The notes: generated from the letters alone by a model not told the origin. Counted from the stretch's first letter, positions 15,795 to 24,683 are shown. The stretch: DNA of 64,000 bases from Bosea vestrisii (GCF_030144325.1 NZ_CP126307.1:3641001-3705000); one strand, 5' to 3'. Program-made: numbers and translations.

Positions 15795-17971
15795 CACACC
15801 GTCCCTCCGACGATCGGCAGCGAGAGCGGCCGTCCGCTGCCGAGACGCGCCAGCGCGTTGGCGACCGCCGGTCCGATCGGCGGCACGCCGGGCTCGCCGA
15901 CGCCGGTCGGCTTCTCGGCCGAGGCTATGATCCTGACCTCGACCTCGGGCATCTCGTGGATGCGCAGCGAGCGATAGCTGTCGAAATTGGTCTGGACCGG
16001 CCGGCCCTGATCGAGCGTCAGTTCGCCATAGAGGATGTGCCCGAGCCCGAAGCCGATGCCACCCTCCATCTGCGCGCGGATGATGTCGGGATTGACCGCG
16101 ATGCCGCAATCGACCGCGCACCAGACCTTGTGCACCTTGGGCTCGCCGCCAACGCCGAGCGAGACCTCGGCGATCTGCGCGACGTAAGACGAGAAGCTCT
16201 CGACCACGGCGACGCCGCGGGCGCGGCCGTCGACCGGGCCCGGGCCGTTCCACTTCGCCATTTCGGCCACCGCCTTCAGCACGCCGACAAGGCGCGGATG
16301 CTTGTTCATCAGCGCTAGCCGCCCGGCGACCGGGTCCTGCCCTGCTTCCTGCAGGAGCTGGTCGATGAAGCACTCGACCGCATAGCCGGTGTGGGTGTGG
16401 CCGACCGAGCGCCACCACAGCGTCGGTACGCCGACCTTGGTCGCGTGCACCTCGCAGCGGAAATCGGCGACCTCGTAGGGCAGCTCCGCTGCGCCCTCGA
16501 CCATGGTGGCGTCGATGCCGTTCTTCACCGTCATCGCCTCGAAGGGCGTGCCGAGGAAAAAGGACTGGCCGACGATCGAGTTGGTCCAGGCGGTGATCTT
16601 GCCGTCCTTCACCGCGCCGCGCATGCGGTGCACGAAGAGCGGCCGGTAGTAGCCGCCGGCGAGGTCGTCCTCGCGCGTCCAGACCAGCTTGACCGGCCGG
16701 TTCGGGCCGATCGCCTTGCCGACCATGGCGAGTTCCGCCGCCAGATGCTGGCTGACCTGGGCGCGCCGGCCAAATGAACCGCCGGCGAGCATGGTCTCGA
16801 GCTGCACCTTCTCCGGTGGCAATTCCAGGATCGTCGCGATGGTCTGGTGCTCGGTGGTCTGGAACTGGCTGCCGAAGCGGGCGAGCGCCCCCTGCGCATT
16901 CCATTCGAGATAGCCGTCGAGCGGCTCCATCGGCGCATGCGCCAGATAGGGGAAAACGTATTCCGCCTCGATCACTTTGTCGGCCTTGCCGAGCACCGCA
17001 TCGGCATCGCCATGCTTGCCGGCGACCGTACCCGGTGTCCGGGCGAGCGCCCGGTACTCGGCGATCAGCTCGCGGCTGCCGCGCTTTTCGGCGCCGATCT
17101 CGTCCCAGGTCACCTTCAACGCCTCGCGCCCCTTGAGCGCCGGCCACATGCCGGTGCCATACACGGCGACGCCCGAGCCGATCTCAAGGACGTCCACCAC
17201 GCCCTTGATCTTCTTCGCCTCGGTCGCATCGAAGGAGGCGACCTTGCCGCCAAAACGTGGCGGCCGGGCGACGACGACCGTCAGCATCTCGGGCGTGCGG
17301 ATGTCGATGGTGAACTGCGTCTTGCCGGTCGATTTGCCGGCACTGTCGAGGCGCTTGACCGCCCCTTCCTTGCCGATCAGCCTGAACTGCGCGGGGTCCT
17401 TGAGCTTGACCTCGGCCGGAGCCTGGAGCTTGGAGGCAGCCTCGGCGAACTCGCCGAAGCGGCCCTGCTTGCCGGAGGTGTGCTTCAGCACGCCCTTCTC
17501 GATGCTGATTTCCGCCGCGGGAACCTTCCAGGCCTCGGCAGCGGCCTGCACCAGCATGGCGCGAGCCGTCGCGCCGGCCTTGCGCATCTGCTCGAAGGAA
17601 TTGGCGATCGCCGTCGAACCGCCGGTGCCCTGCACGCCGAAGGCGAGGTTGGCGTAGAGCTTGACGTCGGCCGGCGCGTGCTCGGCTCGCATCTGGCCCC
17701 AATCGGCGTCGAGTTCCTCGGCAACGAGGGTGGCGAGGCCGGTGAACGGGCCCTGGCCGAACTCGATGTGCTTGACGAGGACGGTCACCGTGTCGTCCGC
17801 GGCGATCCTGACGAAGGCGTTCGGCGCGAACGTCGCGGCACCGCCCGGTCGGAAAGCCTGAGCGGCGCCCGATTGCGCCCGGCCGGCCTGTGGCAGGCTG
17901 ACGCCGATGACGAGCGCGCCGGCGCCCTTCAGCAGGTTGCGGCGCGAGAGGGAGATGTCGTGCGCGGTCAT
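15794..17971 (-). CDS. Molybdopterin-binding subunit of a periplasmic xanthine-oxidase-family hydroxylase (IorB-like)
   Basis: 725 residues. The N terminus SRRNLLKGAGALVIG is a twin-arginine export signal, so the folded cofactor-loaded enzyme acts in the periplasm. The body is the long CoxL-type molybdopterin subunit in its IorB variant, with ETMLAGGSFGRRAQVSQHLAAE, GHTHTGYAVECFIDQLLQEAG and a C-terminal GVGEPGVPPIGPAVANAL containing the glutamate that acts as catalytic base in this superfamily. Gene order is 2Fe-2S subunit, this gene, cytochrome c, as in isoquinoline 1-oxidoreductase and related aldehyde or N-heterocycle hydroxylases. Likely repressed by the divergent TetR protein. The substrate is probably an aldehyde or heteroaromatic compound but cannot be read from sequence. 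Confidence 0.92.
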   Translation of the reverse strand: MTAHDISLSRRNLLKGAGALVIGVSLPQAGRAQSGAAQAFRPGGAATFAPNAFVRIAADDTVTVLVKHIEFGQGPFTGLATLVAEELDADWGQMRAEHAPADVKLYANLAFGVQGTGGSTAIANSFEQMRKAGATARAMLVQAAAEAWKVPAAEISIEKGVLKHTSGKQGRFGEFAEAASKLQAPAEVKLKDPAQFRLIGKEGAVKRLDSAGKSTGKTQFTIDIRTPEMLTVVVARPPRFGGKVASFDATEAKKIKGVVDVLEIGSGVAVYGTGMWPALKGREALKVTWDEIGAEKRGSRELIAEYRALARTPGTVAGKHGDADAVLGKADKVIEAEYVFPYLAHAPMEPLDGYLEWNAQGALARFGSQFQTTEHQTIATILELPPEKVQLETMLAGGSFGRRAQVSQHLAAELAMVGKAIGPNRPVKLVWTREDDLAGGYYRPLFVHRMRGAVKDGKITAWTNSIVGQSFFLGTPFEAMTVKNGIDATMVEGAAELPYEVADFRCEVHATKVGVPTLWWRSVGHTHTGYAVECFIDQLLQEAGQDPVAGRLALMNKHPRLVGVLKAVAEMAKWNGPGPVDGRARGVAVVESFSSYVAQIAEVSLGVGGEPKVHKVWCAVDCGIAVNPDIIRAQMEGGIGFGLGHILYGELTLDQGRPVQTNFDSYRSLRIHEMPEVEVRIIASAEKPTGVGEPGVPPIGPAVANALARLGSGRPLSLPIVGGTV

Positions 17972-17974
17972 GGC

Positions 17975-18436
17975 TCAGCCCTCCAGCGTGCGTGCGGCGT
18001 CGTGGATCGCGGCGCGGATGCGGACGTAAGTTGCGCAGCGGCAAAGATTGCCGTTCATGGCGAGGTCGATGTCGCGGTCGGTCGGCTTGCGAATCTCGGT
18101 GAGCAGCGCGATCGCGCTCATCACCTGGCCGGACTGGCAATAGCCGCATTGCGGTACGTCATGCTTGACCCAGGCCGCCTGCACGGCCTGCGCCTCCTTG
18201 CCGGCGAGCGCCTCGATCGTGGTGATCTTGGCCTCGCCTATGGCGGAGACGGGCATCGAGCAGGAGCGCAGCGGCTGGCCGTCCATGTAGACGGTGCAGG
18301 CGCCGCATTGGGCGACGCCGCAGCCGAACTTGGTGCCGGTCAGGCCGAGATTGTCACGCAACACCCAGAGCAGGGGTGTGTCGTCGTCGACATCGACGCG
18401 ATGCGTCGTTCCATTGATATTGATTGAGTGGACCAT
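17975..18436 (-). CDS. 2Fe-2S subunit of the molybdenum hydroxylase (IorA-like)
   Basis: 153 residues, starting MVHSININGTTHRV at ATG 18436. The N-terminal plant-type ferredoxin domain has the cluster ligands in GCGVAQCGACTVYMDG and RSCSMP. The C-terminal helical domain binds the second 2Fe-2S through CGYCQSGQVM and NLCRCATYVRIR. It relays electrons from the molybdopterin subunit encoded 3 bases downstream to the cytochrome c. It has no signal peptide of its own and presumably crosses the membrane as a passenger of the Tat-signal-bearing large subunit. The upstream gap to the TetR gene holds a strong palindrome. Confidence 0.94.
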   Translation of the reverse strand: MVHSININGTTHRVDVDDDTPLLWVLRDNLGLTGTKFGCGVAQCGACTVYMDGQPLRSCSMPVSAIGEAKITTIEALAGKEAQAVQAAWVKHDVPQCGYCQSGQVMSAIALLTEIRKPTDRDIDLAMNGNLCRCATYVRIRAAIHDAARTLEG

Positions 18437-18568
18437 GGCTGCCTCGCGGGGATCGCGGTCATGCGCAGCACGGCACCATGGCAGCCGGATCGAGGCTCGC
18501 TCGAAGGCCCGTTCTGACATATCAGAGGCGGGCAAATGATCCGTCGTCTGGGGTCGTGCGACTAGACG

Positions 18569-18591
18569 AGTTAGACGTTTTGCGTCTAACT
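18569..18591. promoter_or_regulatory. Candidate TetR operator between the hydroxylase operon and its regulator
   Basis: AGTTAGACG-N5-CGTCTAACT, perfect 9-base arms around a TTTTG spacer, 41 bases before the TetR gene and 133 before the 2Fe-2S gene. An extra half-site CTAGACGA sits just to its left. Size and symmetry fit a TetR-family dimer site controlling both divergent transcripts. Confidence 0.65.
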
Positions 18592-18631
18592 AGAATAGTC
18601 GCCGACAGTTTGGATTCTGTCAAGACTGCAA

Positions 18632-19267
18632 ATGAGCGACCGCAGCGAAAGTTCCATAGCGTCCGGCGAGGACGGCAAGGGCCGCATCGAGCAGATCGCG
18701 GAGGCTGCCCTGCGTCTCTTCGCCCGCTATGGCTACAAGCGCACCTCGATGGACGACATCGCACGCGAGGCCGGCGTTGCCCGCGCCACGCTCTACCTCC
18801 ATTTCAAAGGCAAGGACGACGTCTTCAGGGCCATGCTCGCGGGCCTCGGCAGCCAAGTCGAGACACGTTGCCGCGAGGCGCTGGCGGCGCCCGGCCCGTT
18901 CGCGCAGCGACTCGCCGCACTGATGGCGGCCCATCACGGCACTGCCTTCATTGCCTTCAGTGCCGGCGAGCATCTCGGCGAGCTCAAGGCGGTGATGGTC
19001 AGCATCGCCGGAGCCGAGCTCGTCGCCTTCGAGGCGATCTTCATCGACCTCGCCCGCCAATTGTTCGAGGATGCTGCCGCGCAGGGCGAGATTGCGATCG
19101 AACGCAGCGGCCTTCCGTTGGATACCTTGATCGCAACGATCATGCGCGCTGCCGCCGGCGCGAAATATGGCGAGTTGCCATCGTGCGAGGACTATCTGCT
19201 CCGCCTGCGCGAGATCGCCGCGGTCTTTGCGGCCGCGGTTACCAACGATCGGGCGCTCCGGGCCTGA
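18632..19267 (+). CDS. TetR-family regulator of the divergent molybdenum hydroxylase
   Basis: 211 residues. The TetR DNA-binding domain is clear at ~18-65: IEQIAEAALRLFARYGYKRT, SMDDIAREAGVARATLYLHF, KGKDDVFRAML. The C-terminal ligand domain is variable and gives no clue to the inducer. Divergent placement from the hydroxylase operon and the palindrome at 18569-18591 make it the likely local repressor. Starts at ATG 18632. Confidence 0.9.
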   Translation: MSDRSESSIASGEDGKGRIEQIAEAALRLFARYGYKRTSMDDIAREAGVARATLYLHFKGKDDVFRAMLAGLGSQVETRCREALAAPGPFAQRLAALMAAHHGTAFIAFSAGEHLGELKAVMVSIAGAELVAFEAIFIDLARQLFEDAAAQGEIAIERSGLPLDTLIATIMRAAAGAKYGELPSCEDYLLRLREIAAVFAAAVTNDRALRA

Positions 19268-19437
19268 TCCCAGCGCAAGCTAGTCCTTCTGTGTAAGTCT
19301 TTCGTCTAGAAGCGAGAGCGTCGCCTGCCCGGCATGGGCTTTTGCGCACACCCGCGCCGTTGACATGGGCGATATGCGCGGTGCAGCATGCCGCCCGGGG
19401 AAACGAACAATCCAGCAATGACTAAGGTTAAGGGCGG

Positions 19438-20202
19438 ATGTCTGAGGATATTATTCTATCGACCTCAGGCCTCACGAAAGAATTCGCTGGCTTTACAGCC
19501 GTCAATGGCGTTGATCTGAAGGTCAGGCGCGGGTCGATCCATGCGCTGATCGGCCCGAACGGTGCGGGCAAGACGACCTGCTTCAACCTGCTGACCAAGT
19601 TCCTGCCGCTGACGCGGGGCCAGATCGTCTATAATGGCCGCGATATCTCGCGCGAGAAGCCGGCCGAGATCGCCAGGCTCGGGCTGGTGCGCTCTTTCCA
19701 GATCTCGGCGGTGTTCCCGCAGCTCTCGGTCAAGACCAATGTCCGCGTCGCGCTTCAGAGAAAACGCGGCGATTCCTTCGATTTCTGGCGCTCGGAAAAG
19801 GTGCTCTCCCCGCTCGATGCCGAAGCACTGCGCCTCGTCGACGCGGTCGGCCTGTCGGCCTTCGCCGACCTGCCGGCCGGCGAGCTCTCTTACGGCCGCA
19901 AGCGCGCGCTTGAGATCGCGACGACGCTCGCGCTCGAGCCCGAGATGCTGCTGCTGGACGAGCCGATGGCCGGCATGGGCCGCGAGGACATCGAGCGCAT
20001 CGAGGCGCTGATCCGCAAGGTCTCGAAGGACCGAACCATCCTGATGGTCGAGCACAATCTCTCGGTGGTCGCCTCGCTTTGCGACCGCATCACCGTGCTC
20101 GCGCGCGGCCAGGTCCTGGCCGAGGGCGACTATGCCACCGTCTCGAAGGATCCGCGCGTGGTCGAAGCCTATATCGGATCGGGAGTCGGCCATGGCCACT
20201 GA
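19438..20202 (+). CDS. livG: ABC importer ATPase, LivG type
   Basis: 254 residues. Walker A GPNGAGKTTCFNLL (~40-53), Q-loop region RSFQISAVFPQLSV, a LivG-type signature (ELSYGRKRALEIATTLA, here LSYGR for LSGGQ as is usual in this family), Walker B MLLLDEPMAGMG and switch histidine in MVEHNLSVVASLCD. It powers uptake with LivF on the cytoplasmic side of the LivHM pore. It overlaps livF by 11 bases. The order livG-livF-binding protein-livH-livM makes a complete operon. The symbol denotes the family; the cargo may be an amino acid, amide or small aromatic acid. Confidence 0.92.
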   Translation: MSEDIILSTSGLTKEFAGFTAVNGVDLKVRRGSIHALIGPNGAGKTTCFNLLTKFLPLTRGQIVYNGRDISREKPAEIARLGLVRSFQISAVFPQLSVKTNVRVALQRKRGDSFDFWRSEKVLSPLDAEALRLVDAVGLSAFADLPAGELSYGRKRALEIATTLALEPEMLLLDEPMAGMGREDIERIEALIRKVSKDRTILMVEHNLSVVASLCDRITVLARGQVLAEGDYATVSKDPRVVEAYIGSGVGHGH

Positions 20203-20935
20203 GGCGGTGCTGGAGCGTCCGGCTGCGGCGGGCGCCAAGCCGCTGCTGGCGGTGCGCGGGCTCGAGGCCTGGTATGGCGAGAGCCATGTCCTTCATGGCA
20301 TCGAGCTCGATGTCGGCGAGGGCGAGGTGGTGACTCTGCTCGGCCGCAACGGCGCCGGCAAGACCACGACGCTGAAGTCGATCATGGGCGTGATCGGCAA
20401 GCGCAAGGGCTCGGTCACCTTCGCCGGGCAGGAGACGATCGGGCTGCCGTCGCGCGCCATCGCCCGGCTCGGCCTCGGTTATGTGCCGGAGGAACGCGGC
20501 ATCTACTCGACGCTCTCGGTCGAGGAGAACCTGCTGCTGCCGCCGCAGGTGAAGCCGGGCGGGCTCCCGGTCGAGCAGATCTTCACGCTCTTCCCCAACC
20601 TCAAGGAGCGGCTGAAGAGCCAGGGTACCAAGCTTTCGGGTGGCGAACAGCAGATGCTGGCGATCGGCCGCATCCTGCGCACCGGCGCCAATCTGCTCCT
20701 GCTCGACGAGCCGACCGAGGGGCTCGCGCCGGTCATCATCGACCAGATCGGCGCCACGATCCGCATGCTCAAGCAAAAGGGCTTCACCATCGTCCTGGTC
20801 GAGCAGAATTTCCGCTTCGCCCAGACCGTCGCCGACCGCCACTACGTCGTCGAGCAGGGCAGGGTCGTCGACATGATCCCCAATCCGGAACTCGACGCCA
20901 ATATCGACAAGCTCCACAGCTATCTCGGGGTCTGA
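20192..20935 (+). CDS. livF: ABC importer ATPase, LivF type
   Basis: 247 residues from ATG 20192, inside the end of livG. Walker A GRNGAGKTTTLKSIMG, the LivF hallmark YVPEERGIYSTLSVEENL, signature LSGGEQQMLAIGRIL, Walker B LLLLDEPTEGLAP and the switch region VLVEQNFRFAQTVADR. It forms a heterodimer with LivG. It is followed after 55 bases by the binding-protein gene. Nothing unusual in the motifs. Confidence 0.93.
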   Translation: MATEAVLERPAAAGAKPLLAVRGLEAWYGESHVLHGIELDVGEGEVVTLLGRNGAGKTTTLKSIMGVIGKRKGSVTFAGQETIGLPSRAIARLGLGYVPEERGIYSTLSVEENLLLPPQVKPGGLPVEQIFTLFPNLKERLKSQGTKLSGGEQQMLAIGRILRTGANLLLLDEPTEGLAPVIIDQIGATIRMLKQKGFTIVLVEQNFRFAQTVADRHYVVEQGRVVDMIPNPELDANIDKLHSYLGV

Positions 20936-20990
20936 CGCAGGGCGTCCAACAAGAACCTTACGAACACCAGACATCTCAGGGAGAGAGAAT

Positions 20991-22196
20991 ATGCAGCTCA
21001 AGACATTGCTCGCGGCCACGGCGCTCGGCGCGCTGATGGCTTCGCCCGCGCTGGCGCAGCAGATCTCGGTCAAGGCCGGCGTGCTCAACGACCGCTCCGG
21101 CCTCTATGCCGACCTCTCGGGCGAGGGCTCGGTGATCGCCGCGCGCCTGGCAGTCGAGGACTTCAAGGCAGCCGAGAAGGGCATCAAGGTCGAGATCGTC
21201 TCGGCCGACCATCAGAACAAGCCGGACGTCGGCTCGACCATCGCCCGGCAATGGTACGATCAGGACGGCGTCGACCTGATCCTCGACGTGCCGACCTCCT
21301 CGGTCGCCCTTGCGGTCAACCAGATCACCCGCGAGAAGAACAAGGTCCACATCAACTCCGGCGCGGCCTCCTCGGACCTGACCGGCAAGGCGTGCTCGCC
21401 GAACACCGTCCACTGGACCTATGACACCTACGCGCTGGCCCAGGGCACCGGCGGCGCCATGACCAAGGCCGGCGGCGACAGCTGGTTCTTCCTCACCGCG
21501 GACTACGCCTTCGGCCATGCGCTCGAGCGCGACACCTCGGCGGTGGTGACCAAGGCCGGTGGCAAGGTGCTCGGCGCCGTCCGCACGCCGTTCCCGGGCA
21601 CGGACTTCTCGTCCTTCCTGCTGCAGGCGCAGGCGTCGAAGGCCAAGGTGATCGGCCTCGCCAATGCCGGTGGCGACACCATCAACTCGATCAAGCAGGC
21701 GGGTGAGTTCGGCATCGTCGCCGGCGGCCAGAAGCTGGCCGGTTTGCTCGTCTTCGCTACGGACGTGCATGCGCTCGGCCTACAAACCGCGCAGGGGCTG
21801 GTGCTGACCGAGTCCTTCTACTGGGACATGAACGACCAGACCCGCGCCTGGTCCGAGCGTTTCGCCAAGCTCAACGGCGGCAAGAAGCCCTCCATGGTCC
21901 AGGCCGGCGTCTATTCCGGCATGCTGCACTATCTGAAGGCGGTCGAGGCGGCCAAGAGCAAGGATTCGGCTGTCGTCATGGCCAAGATGAAGGAATTGCC
22001 GACCGACGATCCGCTGTTCGGCAAGGGCTCGGTCCGCGTCGACGGACGCAAGATGCACGACATGTATCTGTTCGAGGTCAAGAAGCCGTCGGAATCGAAG
22101 GCGCCGTGGGACTACTACAAGCAGATCGCGGTGCTGAAGGCGGACGAGGCCTTCAAGCCGCTGGCCGAGAGCGAGTGCCCGCTCGTCAAGAAGTGA
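20991..22196 (+). CDS. Periplasmic substrate-binding protein of the LivK type
   Basis: 401 residues with a Sec signal peptide (MQLKTLLAATALGALMASPA, cleavage after ALAQ). The mature part is a type I periplasmic binding fold: an N-terminal lobe beginning VKAGVLNDRSGLYADLSGEG, IVSADHQNKPDVGSTIARQW and INSGAASSDLTGKACSPNT, then a second lobe with DSWFFLTADYAFGHALERD and FPGTDFSSFLLQAQASKAKV. These binding-pocket stretches belong to the amino-acid/amide/aromatic-acid binding family rather than to one proven ligand. A ribosome site GGGAGAGA precedes the ATG. Two stem-loops follow the gene and may stabilise its mRNA for the excess normally needed of binding proteins. Confidence 0.92.
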   Translation: MQLKTLLAATALGALMASPALAQQISVKAGVLNDRSGLYADLSGEGSVIAARLAVEDFKAAEKGIKVEIVSADHQNKPDVGSTIARQWYDQDGVDLILDVPTSSVALAVNQITREKNKVHINSGAASSDLTGKACSPNTVHWTYDTYALAQGTGGAMTKAGGDSWFFLTADYAFGHALERDTSAVVTKAGGKVLGAVRTPFPGTDFSSFLLQAQASKAKVIGLANAGGDTINSIKQAGEFGIVAGGQKLAGLLVFATDVHALGLQTAQGLVLTESFYWDMNDQTRAWSERFAKLNGGKKPSMVQAGVYSGMLHYLKAVEAAKSKDSAVVMAKMKELPTDDPLFGKGSVRVDGRKMHDMYLFEVKKPSESKAPWDYYKQIAVLKADEAFKPLAESECPLVKK

Positions 22197-22246
22197 TGGG
22201 CTGAAACAGCCCGCACGACACGCTCTGCCGGGGCCGGTAGAGCCCG

Positions 22247-22342
22247 TTCCGATCAGCTTGCATCGCAAGCTGATCGGAAAAACGGTCTCTACCTCTAAGT
22301 TGGAGACGGATTTACCGATCAGGTTGTTTCCAACCTGATCGG
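22247..22342. repeat. Pair of related palindromic stem-loops between the binding-protein gene and livH
   Basis: Two hairpins share the core CCGATCAG...CTGATCGG. The first (22247-22279) has a 15-bp stem around ATC. The second (22315-22342) pairs CCGATCAGGTTG with CAACCTGATCGG around TTTC. A weaker GTCTC...GAGAC pair lies between them. They look like dispersed REP-type elements. Neither has a T tract on the plus strand, so they are not ordinary terminators; an effect on mRNA stability or differential expression inside the operon is inference. Confidence 0.75.
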
Positions 22343-22377
22343 ATCCGGCTCCAGGCCCCCGGATCAGCTTCCACGGA

Positions 22378-23393
22378 ATGGTCGATCGCATGTTCGAGCT
22401 CTTGGGTGTCCCGCCACAGGCATTGTTCGGCCAGCTTCTGCTCGGGCTGATCAACGGCTCGTTCTATGCGATCCTCAGCCTCGGCCTGGCCGTGATCTTC
22501 GGCCTGCTCAACATCATCAACTTCACCCATGGCGCCCAGTACATGATGGGCGCCTTCGTCGCTTGATGTGCCTGAACTATCTCGGCATCAACTATTGGGC
22601 GGCGCTGCTGCTGGCGCCGATCGCCGTCGGCATCACCGGCGTGGTGATCGAGCGCTTCCTGCTGAAGCGCATCGCCCATGTCGACCATCTCTACGGGCTG
22701 CTGCTGACCTTCGGCCTGGCGCTGATCATCCAGGGCCTGTTCCGCAACAATTATGGCTCCTCCGGCCTGCCTTACTCGATCCCGGCGGAGCTGCGCGGCG
22801 GCTATAATCTCGGCTTCATGTTCCTGCCGACCTATCGCGGCTGGGTCGTGATCGCCTCGCTCGTCGTCTGCCTCGCCACCTGGTTCATGATCGAGAAGAC
22901 CAAGCTCGGCTCCTATTTGCGTGCTGCGACTGAGAACCCGACCCTGACCCAGGCCTTCGGCATCAACGTGCCGTTGCTGGTGACGCTGACCTATGGTTTT
23001 GGCGTCGCGCTCGCCGCCTTTGCCGGGGTGCTGGCGGCGCCGATCTATTCGGTCAACCCGAACATGGGCGCCGATCTGATCATCGTCGTCTTCGCGGTGG
23101 TAGTGATCGGAGGCATGGGCTCGATCATGGGCGCGATCGTCACCGGCTTCTCGCTCGGCCTGGTCGAAGGACTGACCAAGGTGTTCTATCCGGAAGCCTC
23201 GGCGACCGTGATCTTCATCATTATGGCGATCGTGCTTCTGGTGAAGCCCGCCGGCCTGTTCGGGCGCGCGGCCCGAGCGCCGCCGCCTCGTGAGGAATTG
23301 AGATGGCAGACATCGCTTCCACCGACGCTTCCGCCGCCAGCCTCGCCATTGGCGAGGTTGACGACAGCACCGCGCGGCTGCACCGCAACCTGA
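22378..23393 (+). CDS. livH: ABC importer permease, LivH type; frame-broken
   Basis: A polytopic inner-membrane permease of the LivH family. The first 62 residues (GQLLLGLINGSFYAILSLGLAV...THGAQYMMGAFVA) are cut by a TGA. Adding one G at 22565 turns GCTTGATG into GCTTGGATG and restores AFVAWMCLNYLGINYW, joining the rest (FGINVPLLVTLTYGFG, VFAVVVIGGMGSIMGAIVTG, LLVKPAGLFGR). The C-terminal ~45 residues of the given frame are proline/threonine-rich and overlap livM by 91 bases, unlike family members, so a second lesion near 23265-23280 is possible; the real stop would then be at ~23293-23301. Likely functional in the organism. Confidence 0.85.
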
Positions 23394-24295
23394 TGATCGG
23401 CATCGCGGCCGCGCTCGTGATCGCGCCCTTCGTCGCCTATCCGGTCTTCGTGATGAAGGTGCTGTGCTTTGCGCTGTTCGCGCTCGCCTTCAATCTTCTG
23501 CTCGGCTATGGCGGCCTGCTCTCCTTCGGCCACGCCGCCTATTTCGGCATGGCGAGCTATGTCAGCGCCTACACCGCCAAGCACTGGGGGCTGACGCCGG
23601 AGCTCGCCATCCTCGCCGGCACGGGGATCGCCGCTCTGCTTGGCCTCGCCTTCGGCGCACTCGCCATCCGCCGCCAGGGCATCTACTTTGCCATGATCAC
23701 GCTGGCGCTGGCGCAGATGGCGTTCTTTTTCTCGCTGCAGACGCCGCGCTTCACCGGTGGCGAGGACGGCATCCAGGCAGTGCCGCGCGGCAAGCTGCTG
23801 GGCCTGTTCAGCCTCGCCGACGACCGGGCGCTTTATTGGCTGGTCGCCGCGGTCTTCATGGGCGGGCTGCTGCTGATCTACCGCGTCATCCACTCGCCCT
23901 TCGGCCAGGTCTGCAAGGCGATCCGTGACAACGAGCCGCGCGCCATCTCGCTCGGCTACCGCGCCAGCCAGTACAAGCTCGCCGTCTTCGTGCTTTCGGC
24001 CGGGATCGCCGGGCTTGCCGGCGCCACCAAGGCGATCGTCTTCCAGCTGGCGTCGCTCACCGACGTGCATTGGTCGATGTCGGGCGAGGTCGTGCTGATG
24101 ACGCTGGTCGGCGGGCTCGGCACGGTCTTCGGCCCGATCGTCGGCGCAATCGTCATCGTCTCCATGCAAAATTTCCTGGCGACGCTCGGTGCCTGGGTCA
24201 CGGTCGTGCAGGGCATTGTTTTCGTGATCTGCGTCCTGCTCTTCCGCGAAGGCATCGTCGGCATGATCTCAAAATGGATCAAGAAGCCGCTCTGA
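23303..24295 (+). CDS. livM: ABC importer permease, LivM type
   Basis: 330 residues, about nine or ten hydrophobic helices. LivM family features: LLLGYGGLLSFGHAAYFGMASY near the start, ALAIRRQGIYFAMITLALAQM, and the cytoplasmic coupling region RVIHSPFGQVCKAIRDNEPRAISLGYRASQ in pieces, followed by AGLAGATKAIV and LVGGLGTVFGPIVGA. It pairs with LivH to form the pore. Starts at ATG 23303 with AGGA nearby. It ends 8 bases from the convergent cytochrome gene, where a short hairpin lies. Confidence 0.93.
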   Translation: MADIASTDASAASLAIGEVDDSTARLHRNLMIGIAAALVIAPFVAYPVFVMKVLCFALFALAFNLLLGYGGLLSFGHAAYFGMASYVSAYTAKHWGLTPELAILAGTGIAALLGLAFGALAIRRQGIYFAMITLALAQMAFFFSLQTPRFTGGEDGIQAVPRGKLLGLFSLADDRALYWLVAAVFMGGLLLIYRVIHSPFGQVCKAIRDNEPRAISLGYRASQYKLAVFVLSAGIAGLAGATKAIVFQLASLTDVHWSMSGEVVLMTLVGGLGTVFGPIVGAIVIVSMQNFLATLGAWVTVVQGIVFVICVLLFREGIVGMISKWIKKPL

Positions 24296-24304
24296 GCAGC
24301 GGCT
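24285..24304. terminator. Short hairpin at the convergent ends of livM and the cytochrome c gene
   Basis: AGCCGCT-CTGAGC-AGCGGCT overlaps both stop codons' surroundings. Stem of 7 bp with no T tract on either side, so only a weak candidate for a bidirectional terminator. Confidence 0.35.
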
Positions 24305-24683
24305 ACCTGCTGAGCAGGTAATCCGCCACGGCCGCGCGGTCCGCCATGCTGAGGCCGGCGGGCGGACTCATCCAGCCACCGGGTACGAGCGCGTCGGGGT
24401 CGGAGAGGTAGGCCTTCAGCTTCTCCTCGTCCCAGTTGAGCCCTTGCGCCTTCGCGGCCCTGAACGCCGGCGAATAATCGAAGCCATCAGCCGAACCGAG
24501 CACGCGTCCCTTCAATCCGGCAAGATGCGGCCCGGACATGCCGGTCTTGGCCGGATCTAGACTATGGCAGGACTGGCAGGCCTTGAAGATGGCAGCTCCC
24601 GCCGGTTCCTGTGCCCGGAGCGGGCCGGTCAAGGGTAGCGCGAGCGCCGGGAGCGCCAGGAGCGCCGCGAGCCCCGTTCTCAC
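24303..24683 (-). CDS. Small periplasmic class I cytochrome c
   Basis: 126 residues from GTG 24683, which overlaps the TGA of the upstream propeller gene (GTGA). A short signal peptide (LAALLALPALALPLTG) is followed by the haem site CQSCH (~38-42), the typical GPHLAGLKGRV, and a C-terminal PGGWMSPPAG carrying the methionine axial ligand. A mono-haem c550-like electron carrier. Its overlap with the streptogramin-lyase-like gene suggests the two proteins act together in a periplasmic oxidation. Confidence 0.85.
   Translation of the reverse strand: MRTGLAALLALPALALPLTGPLRAQEPAGAAIFKACQSCHSLDPAKTGMSGPHLAGLKGRVLGSADGFDYSPAFRAAKAQGLNWDEEKLKAYLSDPDALVPGGWMSPPAGLSMADRAAVADYLLSR

Noticed and set aside
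16847..18427. 526-residue plus-strand frame opposite the molybdenum hydroxylase
   Set aside because: Shadow of the two subunit genes, which have clear cofactor motifs.
19360..19365. TTGACA upstream of livG as a promoter
   Set aside because: No matching -10 box at 16-18 bases.
22378..22566. Separate small membrane protein before livH
   Set aside because: It is exactly the N-terminal part of LivH; a one-base change rejoins it.
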